From contig CALJTY010000046.1 of the NCBI GenBank assembly GCA_937975915.1, positions 1 through 44,266 of the forward strand: a DNA stretch of 44,266 bases, read 5' to 3'. Below are positions 39,091-44,266 of the stretch, piece by piece (the stretch's first letter is position 1; each line of letters opens with the position of its first letter). Position numbers and translations under genes: made by a program. Under the pieces are notes generated by a model. That model had not been told where the DNA came from and ran no database searches. It was given only the letters and a program-made list of their open reading frames with translations. The stretch is from an uncultured Acidimicrobiaceae bacterium. GTDB lineage: Bacteria > Actinomycetota > Acidimicrobiia > Acidimicrobiales > RAAP-2.

Positions 39091-39941
39091 GTCGACTAAC
39101 CATGGCCCTTCCATCAAAAGGACGCCTACGCGAACCATCATGGCAACTACTTGAGGCGAGCGGTGTTTCGCCACAAGAACCAGGAGAGCGCGTGCTCCAG
39201 GCACACTGTCGCAATGCTGACATCGATCTTCTTTTTGTCCGCGCTGACGACGTTCCTGAATATGTCCAAGACGGCGTGGTTGATTGTGGCATCACCGGAC
39301 TCGACCTCGTTGCAGAGCGGAGCAGTAACGTCGAAGTGCTCCTTCGACTCGGATACGGAACATGCTCGCTCCAAGCTGCAGTTCCAATGGAAGACTCGGC
39401 AACTCAAATCTCAGACCTAAATGGTCGCCGTATTGCAACGTCACACCCAAACATTGTCGCCAAAGTGCTCGGTGAACTCGGAATCAAGGCAGAGATTGTT
39501 CAAGTATCTGGTTCAGTAGAAATCTCTCCACGCCTCGGATTGGCTGATGCGGTTATTGACCTTGTTTCCACGGGCAGCACACTTCGCACGAATGGACTTC
39601 GCTCAATAGGAACAATCTTTGAATCTGAAGCAGTTCTCGTTGGCCGAGTGGGCTCAGCAAACCTTGAAGCTGCTCGCACCCTTTCTACGGTGCTCGGCTC
39701 AGTCATCAATGCGCGTGCAAACAGGTATCTCATGTGCAACGTTGAAAAGTCAGACCTTGAAAAAATCACCGCATTGCTACCTACGAAGGGTTCACCAACA
39801 ATCATGGACCTCGCCAATGGCAGCACGGTTTCTGTTCACGCACTCGTACCTGCAGCCGACATCTGGTCACTGCTTCCAAAGCTTGAAGCAAGTGGCGCAA
39901 GTTCAATCCTTACCCTTCCAGTAGAAAGAATGGTCCGATGA
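39087..39941 (+). CDS. hisG: ATP phosphoribosyltransferase, long form
   Basis: First and rate-controlling step of histidine synthesis, joining ATP and PRPP. The product is 284 residues from ATG 39087, which overlaps the yerC TGA. AAAGG about eight bases upstream supports this start over a TTG at 39033 inside yerC. Landmarks are MALPSKGRLREPSWQLLEAS at the N-terminus, VVDCGITGLDLVAE near 63, and the PRPP loop LGLADAVIDLVSTGSTLRTN near 150. The C-terminal about 75 residues (ITALLPTKGSPTIMDLANG onward) form the histidine-binding regulatory domain, so this is the hexameric, feedback-inhibited type that needs no HisZ. Confidence 0.96.
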   Translation: MSRLTMALPSKGRLREPSWQLLEASGVSPQEPGERVLQAHCRNADIDLLFVRADDVPEYVQDGVVDCGITGLDLVAERSSNVEVLLRLGYGTCSLQAAVPMEDSATQISDLNGRRIATSHPNIVAKVLGELGIKAEIVQVSGSVEISPRLGLADAVIDLVSTGSTLRTNGLRSIGTIFESEAVLVGRVGSANLEAARTLSTVLGSVINARANRYLMCNVEKSDLEKITALLPTKGSPTIMDLANGSTVSVHALVPAADIWSLLPKLEASGASSILTLPVERMVR

Positions 39942-40999
39942 GTTCTCAAGTAAAAGTTGATCGTAAGTTCACCATTGAAGACATTGTCAATGACGTCAAA
40001 AGCCGCGGTGATGCTGCGGTAGTTGAGTGGACAAACCTTTTTGATGGTACGAACTATGAAAAGCCACAACGTGCTGAAGCGTATGGTGACATTCCAACTG
40101 CAGCAATTCTTGCGGCTGCAGAAAACGTTCGTACGTGGCACGCGGCGCAGCGCCCGCAGGACATCATGATGGAAGTAACTCCTGGTGTAACACTTGAGCG
40201 TCGTTGGACACCACTTCGTTCAGTGGGGCTCTATGTGCCAAAAAACCTTGTTTCTTCACTGATAATGACTGGCATTCCGGCACAAGTTGCTGGCGTTGAG
40301 CGCATTGTTGTCTGCACTCCGCCAAGTGGCGCAGCTGCAGTAGCTGCTGCAGCAGCGCTTCTCGGCATTGATGAAGTGTGGGCAATTGGCGGGGCACAGG
40401 CAATTGCCGCCATGGCATACGGCACAGAATCAATGGCACCAGTTGACAAGATTTTTGGGCCAGGTAACGCAGCGGTCAATACTGCAAAGTTGATTGTTAG
40501 TCGCGATGTTGCAATCGACCTTCCAGCTGGTCCGAGTGAAATTGTTGTTGTCGCAGATGATGGAGTCGATGAGACTCTTGTCGAGCAAGAAATGGCTGCA
40601 CAAATGGAGCACGGTCCAGATTCACGAGGATTCATTGTTCGTGTGGGCAACGATCTCGAAGCTGCACTTTTAGAAGTTGAAAAGTATGCGGCTGAGCACG
40701 TTTTCTTACTTGGTGAAAAAGCCGAATCACTGGCACCACGAATTAGAAATGCTGGATCTGTGTTTGTTGGTAAGTACTCACCAGTTCCTGCCGGAGACTA
40801 TGCAACGGGCGGAAATCACGTTCTTCCAACCGGCGGATGGTCTAAGTCGACTGGCGGACTTGGCCTTGAGAGCTTTATGAAAACAGTCACCGTTCAGCGT
40901 GTGACCAAAGAAGGGCTTGAGAAATTGGCACCAACAATCGAAGCATTGGCAGAGCTAGAAGGTCTTCCAAGTCACAAGGCCACGGCGCGTCGTGACTAG
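39938..40999 (+). CDS. hisD: Histidinol dehydrogenase, unusually short
   Basis: Carries out the last two oxidations to histidine. The 353-residue product is much shorter than the usual 420-435. The active site is nonetheless complete by motif: zinc ligands Q222 and H225 (AQMEHGPDS), the E253-H254 catalytic pair (YAAEHVFLL), D287 (AGDYATGGNHVLPTGG, with H294) and H346 (EGLPSH). The NAD-binding core VWAIGGAQAIAAMAYGTES and IFGPGNA is intact. Compared from memory with E. coli HisD, about 25 N-terminal residues are absent and about 35 are missing between the HGPDS motif and the EH pair. The ATG overlaps the hisG stop by four bases, which fixes the start, and the gene is unlikely to be broken. Confidence 0.92.
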   Translation: MSSQVKVDRKFTIEDIVNDVKSRGDAAVVEWTNLFDGTNYEKPQRAEAYGDIPTAAILAAAENVRTWHAAQRPQDIMMEVTPGVTLERRWTPLRSVGLYVPKNLVSSLIMTGIPAQVAGVERIVVCTPPSGAAAVAAAAALLGIDEVWAIGGAQAIAAMAYGTESMAPVDKIFGPGNAAVNTAKLIVSRDVAIDLPAGPSEIVVVADDGVDETLVEQEMAAQMEHGPDSRGFIVRVGNDLEAALLEVEKYAAEHVFLLGEKAESLAPRIRNAGSVFVGKYSPVPAGDYATGGNHVLPTGGWSKSTGGLGLESFMKTVTVQRVTKEGLEKLAPTIEALAELEGLPSHKATARRD

Positions 41000-42512
41000 G
41001 CCAGAAGCCCTCGAGGCATACCAGTGGCCCCCTTCGAATGAAGCGATTGCAGCTTCAGTAGGGATTGATCCACGCAACATCATTCGATTTGATGGCAATA
41101 CTCCAGCAACGCCACCCGCCACGGCACGACCAGCCGCACTCGCAAAAGCGCTAGCTGACATAAATGAATACGATCGTGGTCGTTACGAGTCACTTCGCCA
41201 AGCGATTGCAGATAAGCACGAGGTAGACCTCGATCAGGTTGCCATTGGTGCTGGAAGTGATGAGTTCATTGTTCTGCTCACACGTATCTTCGCTGAAGGT
41301 GGAACCGTCGCGACTGTTCCTGCGTTTTCATACTCAATGTACAGATACGCCGCCATCATGGCTGGCGCCACGATCATTGATGATCCAGAGAAGGCTGACC
41401 TCGTCTTTGTTTGTCGACCAAACAATCCAACGGGGGAGCTTCCTGACATCCCTAAGGTGCCAGGTCAACTCGTAATTGATGAGGCATACGCCGACTATGC
41501 AGGAGTTGATGCGTTTGATGAAGTTAGCAACGGTGCAATTATCCTTCGCACGTTTTCTAAGGCCTATGGTCTCGCTGGCGCTCGTGTTGGCTACGCCATT
41601 TCGAATAAAGAGCTAACCGCAGTCATCACCTCGAGACAGGCACCACTTTCAGTGTCTGCACTCTCGGCATCTCTAGCGCTTGCAGCGATATCAGTCCCCC
41701 TCAACATTGAGGGTCAAATAGCTGAACGCGAACGAATGGTGAAAGAGCTCACAGCACTTGGACTGGTTCCAGCGAAGTCGTACACGAACTTCCTCTTCAT
41801 TCCCATGGAGAATCCGCAGGAACTTGTTGACAAGTTGATGGCGTACGGCACAATTGTTCGCGCCTTTAAGGGTGGACTTCGAATCAGCATCCGTGACGAG
41901 ATTGACGATGACATGTTGCTAAGCGCTCTTCGCGCAGTGCTGAAAGGTGAAGATGTTGAAGCATCGCCACTTCGTTATCGCCGCGCCACTGCAGAAACAC
42001 TTCTCACAGTGCGCCTGCGCATACCCGGTGAAGGTCGTGTGTACGTGAACACAGGACAGGGCTTCTATGACCACATGTTGCACGCACTTGCGTTCCATGC
42101 AGGCATGGATCTACGCCTCGAAGGCGTTGGTGACTTAGAAACTGGCGAGCACCACGTTGTTGAAGACATGATGCGAACATTTGGCGAAGCTCTTGACATT
42201 TCTCTAGGTGACCGCAAGGGTCTTGCTCGTTACGGCGAAGCTCGAGTCCCAATGGATGAAGCCATTGCTCACGCAGTGGTGGACCTATCGGGTCGCGCTA
42301 CAGCCAACATCTCAATTGACCCAGATCCAGGAATGGCTGCACATGCATTTGAATCCCTCGCACAAACCGCACGCATCACGCTGCACGTGACAGCATCAGG
42401 AAAGAACGCTCACCACGTTGCTGAGGCTTGTTTTAAAGCAGTTGGCCGGGCCATGGCTCAAGCTCTCGTGAAGACAGGTACGCAGATCAATTCCACCAAG
42501 GGCACGCTGTGA
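40992..42512 (+). CDS. hisCB: HisC-HisB fusion: histidinol-phosphate aminotransferase and imidazoleglycerol-phosphate dehydratase
   Basis: One uninterrupted 506-residue frame holds two enzymes of histidine synthesis. Residues about 1-322 are the pyridoxal-phosphate aminotransferase HisC: CRPNNPTGELP near 141, VIDEAYADYA near 161, and RTFSKAYGLAGARVGYA with the cofactor lysine K190. Residues about 328-506 are the dehydratase HisB: TGQGFYDHMLHALAFH (H361), GEHHVVEDMM (H387, H388, E391, D392) and KNAHHVAEACFKAVGRA (H474, H475). The linker is only a few residues. No stop or start codon of note lies at the junction near 41970. Start GTG 40992 overlaps the hisD stop by eight bases. The two steps act in sequence in the pathway (HisB makes the substrate of HisC). 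Confidence 0.95.
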   Translation: MTRPEALEAYQWPPSNEAIAASVGIDPRNIIRFDGNTPATPPATARPAALAKALADINEYDRGRYESLRQAIADKHEVDLDQVAIGAGSDEFIVLLTRIFAEGGTVATVPAFSYSMYRYAAIMAGATIIDDPEKADLVFVCRPNNPTGELPDIPKVPGQLVIDEAYADYAGVDAFDEVSNGAIILRTFSKAYGLAGARVGYAISNKELTAVITSRQAPLSVSALSASLALAAISVPLNIEGQIAERERMVKELTALGLVPAKSYTNFLFIPMENPQELVDKLMAYGTIVRAFKGGLRISIRDEIDDDMLLSALRAVLKGEDVEASPLRYRRATAETLLTVRLRIPGEGRVYVNTGQGFYDHMLHALAFHAGMDLRLEGVGDLETGEHHVVEDMMRTFGEALDISLGDRKGLARYGEARVPMDEAIAHAVVDLSGRATANISIDPDPGMAAHAFESLAQTARITLHVTASGKNAHHVAEACFKAVGRAMAQALVKTGTQINSTKGTL

Positions 42513-43063
42513 GCGATGTTGTAGTTGTGGACTATGGAGCGGGCAATACCCGCTCAGTTCGCGCTGCATTAACTCACCTCGGCAAATCGAGTGTTGTCCT
42601 TAGCGATCCCACGGCGATTCTCGAAGCAGACTTTGTGGTGCTACCTGGAGTTGGTTCAGCTCGAAGCGCCATGGAACACCTCAATCAGACCGGTGCTGCT
42701 GATGCCCTCCGCACTCGTTTCGACAATGGTGGAGCGACTCTTGGGATTTGCCTTGGAATGCAATTAGCTCTTACGACAAGTGAAGAAGACGGCGGTGTTA
42801 CTTGCCTAGGACTACTTAAAGGCGACGTTCGTCGTTTGCAGGCGGACCGCGTGCCACGACTCGGATGGGCCAATGTAGATCCTTGGAATGAGTCTTTCTA
42901 TTTTGCACACTCTTTTGTTGGCCAGTCTCCAGATACCGTTGCAACTTCTGACGGATTTTGCGTTGCTGTGCGAAATGGATCATTCTTCGGCGTTCAGTTT
43001 CACCCAGAAAAAAGTGGTGACGCTGGACTCAACTTTTTAGAGCAATGCCTTACTCTCGTCTAA
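42509..43063 (+). CDS. hisH: Imidazole glycerol phosphate synthase, glutamine amidotransferase subunit
   Basis: Releases ammonia from glutamine for HisF. The 184-residue class I amidotransferase has the nucleophile cysteine C81 in LGICLGMQLAL and the histidine and glutamate of the triad in FGVQFHPEKSG near 163-172. The N-terminus VVVVDYGAGNTRSVRAAL and LPGVGSA near 45 are typical. It is on the short side of the family. GTG 42509 overlaps the hisCB stop by four bases, and its 3' end overlaps hisF by 19 bases. Confidence 0.95.
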   Translation: MSDVVVVDYGAGNTRSVRAALTHLGKSSVVLSDPTAILEADFVVLPGVGSARSAMEHLNQTGAADALRTRFDNGGATLGICLGMQLALTTSEEDGGVTCLGLLKGDVRRLQADRVPRLGWANVDPWNESFYFAHSFVGQSPDTVATSDGFCVAVRNGSFFGVQFHPEKSGDAGLNFLEQCLTLV

Positions 43064-43797
43064 TCCCTTGTCTTGACGTCGCGAATGGACGCGTAGTTAA
43101 AGGTGTCAGCTTCGTTGGCCTTCGTGACGTTGGCGACCCCGTTGAGCTTGCAAAGTTTTATAGCGATGGGGGTGCGGATGAGCTTGTATTCCTAGACATC
43201 ACCGCAACTCCAGAAGGCGCCAAGACAATGACGTCAGTCGTTGCACAAGTTGCCGATGTGCTTGAAATTCCTTTCACCGTGGGCGGTGGGATTCGAACAG
43301 TTGACGATGCATCTCGCATTATTGAAGCAGGTGCTGACCGAGTGTCACTTAACTCAGCAGCACTGAGTAACCCGGAACTAATTAGTGAGATTGCCGAACT
43401 TTTTGGAAGTCAAGCAGTGGTTGTGGCAATTGACGCTGGAGATGGCGTGGTGCACACTCATGGTGGGCGTAATGCCACAGAGATCAAAACGGTCCCTTGG
43501 GCCATTGAAGCAGCGAGTCGCGGAGCGGGTGAAATCCTTCTTACGTCTATTCGCCAAGATGGTCAGCGCACGGGTTTCGATCTTGAACTGACGAGACAAG
43601 TTCGCGAAGCTATTTCAATCCCAGTAATTGCCTCAGGGGGAGCTGGAAATGCCCAGCATGTCGTGGATGCACTTCGAATTACTGATGCAGCACTTATTGC
43701 CTCAATCGTGCATGAAAATCCATCAGGGCTAAAAGGCCTTCGAGCTGAGATTGAATCATTGGGAATTACCCTACGACCATTAAAGGAAAAAGCATGA
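43045..43797 (+). CDS. hisF: Imidazole glycerol phosphate synthase, cyclase subunit
   Basis: TIM-barrel partner of HisH, 250 residues, making imidazole glycerol phosphate and AICAR. The two catalytic aspartates are D11 (RLIPCLDVANGRVVKG) and the one in VVVAIDAGDGVVHTHGG near 130. Phosphate-binding segments are VGGGIRTVDDASRII near 79 and ASGGAGNAQHVVDAL near 198. ATG 43045 lies inside hisH, a 19-base overlap that favours tight coupling of the two subunits. The stop overlaps the hisIE ATG by four bases. Confidence 0.97.
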   Translation: MPYSRLIPCLDVANGRVVKGVSFVGLRDVGDPVELAKFYSDGGADELVFLDITATPEGAKTMTSVVAQVADVLEIPFTVGGGIRTVDDASRIIEAGADRVSLNSAALSNPELISEIAELFGSQAVVVAIDAGDGVVHTHGGRNATEIKTVPWAIEAASRGAGEILLTSIRQDGQRTGFDLELTRQVREAISIPVIASGGAGNAQHVVDALRITDAALIASIVHENPSGLKGLRAEIESLGITLRPLKEKA

Positions 43798-44266
43798 GTG
43801 AAAACCTACGAGCCGCAATCGTCCAAGACGACGCCACTGGGCGCATTCTGATGCTTGGTTGGATGGATGAGGAAGCATTGGCACTAACAAGGTCCTCAGG
43901 ATTCGTTCACTTCTTTTCTCGATCACGCCAGCAACTCTGGAAAAAAGGTGAAACTTCGGGAAATACTCTTCGCACCGTTGAAGTTGTTCTTGACTGCGAT
44001 GAGGACGCTGTTTTAGTGCGCGCTAATGCTGATGGCCCAACATGTCACGATGGATCGACATCCTGCTTCACTCCATGGCTATGGCGCAAAATTCTTCAGC
44101 GGGCAGAGGAAGGCTCAGCAGATTCGTACGTGGCAAAGATGCTTACTGAAGGAACCCCGCTGATTTCAAGGAAAGTGGGAGAAGAAGCGGTCGAGCTTGC
44201 TGTTGCTGCACTTAGCGAAACTGACGAGCGCGTAATTAGCGAGGCTGCAGACCTTTGGTTTCACAC
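43794..44266 (+). CDS. hisIE: Bifunctional HisI-HisE (phosphoribosyl-AMP cyclohydrolase/phosphoribosyl-ATP pyrophosphohydrolase), truncated by window end
   Basis: The frame opens at ATG 43794 and is still open at the window edge after about 157 residues. Residues about 1-105 are HisI: MLGWMDEEALALTRSSGFVH, SRSRQQLWKKGETSGN and the metal-site cysteines in GPTCHDGSTSCF. Residues from about 112 are the start of HisE: DSYVAKMLTEGTPLISRKVG followed by EEAVELAVAAL, the MazG-like glutamate cluster. The two activities carry out steps two and three of the pathway. HisI-HisE fusion is common in some phyla. In many actinobacteria the two are separate genes, so the fusion is a mild lineage mark. Confidence 0.94.
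   Translation, partial: MSENLRAAIVQDDATGRILMLGWMDEEALALTRSSGFVHFFSRSRQQLWKKGETSGNTLRTVEVVLDCDEDAVLVRANADGPTCHDGSTSCFTPWLWRKILQRAEEGSADSYVAKMLTEGTPLISRKVGEEAVELAVAALSETDERVISEAADLWFH

Noticed and set aside
1..44266. CRISPR arrays, insertion sequences, rRNA genes, origin of replication
   Set aside because: No regularly spaced repeats, transposase motifs, terminal inverted repeats, rRNA segments or DnaA-box clusters were seen.

Overview
The window is a gene-dense stretch of a bacterial chromosome, almost certainly from an actinobacterium (Actinomycetota). The signs are two WhiB-family iron-sulfur regulators, a ctaE-qcrCAB cluster with a diheme cytochrome c subunit, a monomeric isocitrate dehydrogenase, a UPF0182 membrane protein, a PDZ/Lon-like protease, a DUF2342-type zincin relative, frequent GTG/TTG starts and promoters that look leaderless. 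Base composition looks close to balanced, lower than in most cultured actinobacteria. Together with very tight gene packing this suggests a small-genome, free-living (perhaps planktonic) lineage. Class cannot be fixed from the sequence alone; Acidimicrobiia-like is my guess.

Layout. 1-6900: end of the complex I operon (probable nuoI tail, nuoJKLMN), with an ATP-grasp gene overlapping nuoN. 6893-9898 (minus): a large membrane protein with a degenerate phosphoesterase-like head and an MprF-type acyltransferase C-terminus. 9954-10442: a small HAD-type phosphatase. 10443-13798 (minus): haem operon hemE-hemH-hemY. 13903-16224: a HelD-type RNA polymerase-associated ATPase. 16275-20245: ctaE-qcrC-qcrA-qcrB, the respiratory bcc/oxidase module. 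20372-23790: a MoxR ATPase and von Willebrand factor A pair. 23911-25261: two whiB genes flanking a formimidoyltransferase-like gene. 25417-31345: a small unknown protein, a zincin-family protein without its HExxH motif, an MreB-like protein, a HEAT-repeat protein, a PDZ-Lon protease and a DivIVA-like coiled-coil protein ending in a phage-Mu-gpF-like Cys/His motif. 31367-34267: UPF0182. 34316-34442: initiator tRNA with promoter and terminator. 34487-36700: monomeric Idh. 36777-38052: glyoxalase-fold, YbaK-like and small membrane proteins. 38053-44266: histidine biosynthesis, with hisA divergent from yerC-hisG-hisD-hisCB-hisH-hisF-hisIE.

How the genes work together. Complex I and the bcc/oxidase genes form most of an aerobic electron-transport chain, and the haem operon supplies its cofactor. 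The his genes cover most steps of histidine synthesis. A TrpR-family regulator gene (yerC) heads this operon and sits beside a tandem palindromic promoter that it may control. The two whiB genes share a CRP/GlxR-like upstream box, which hints at joint cAMP-type control.

The least ordinary features are the HisC-HisB fusion, the shortened HisD, the DivIVA/gpF-like fusion, the two apparent pseudo-enzymes (zincin and phosphoesterase), and the fact that all six convergent gene pairs touch or overlap at their stop codons. No insertion sequence, prophage, CRISPR array or integron is visible. No gene-free stretch exceeds 300 bases.
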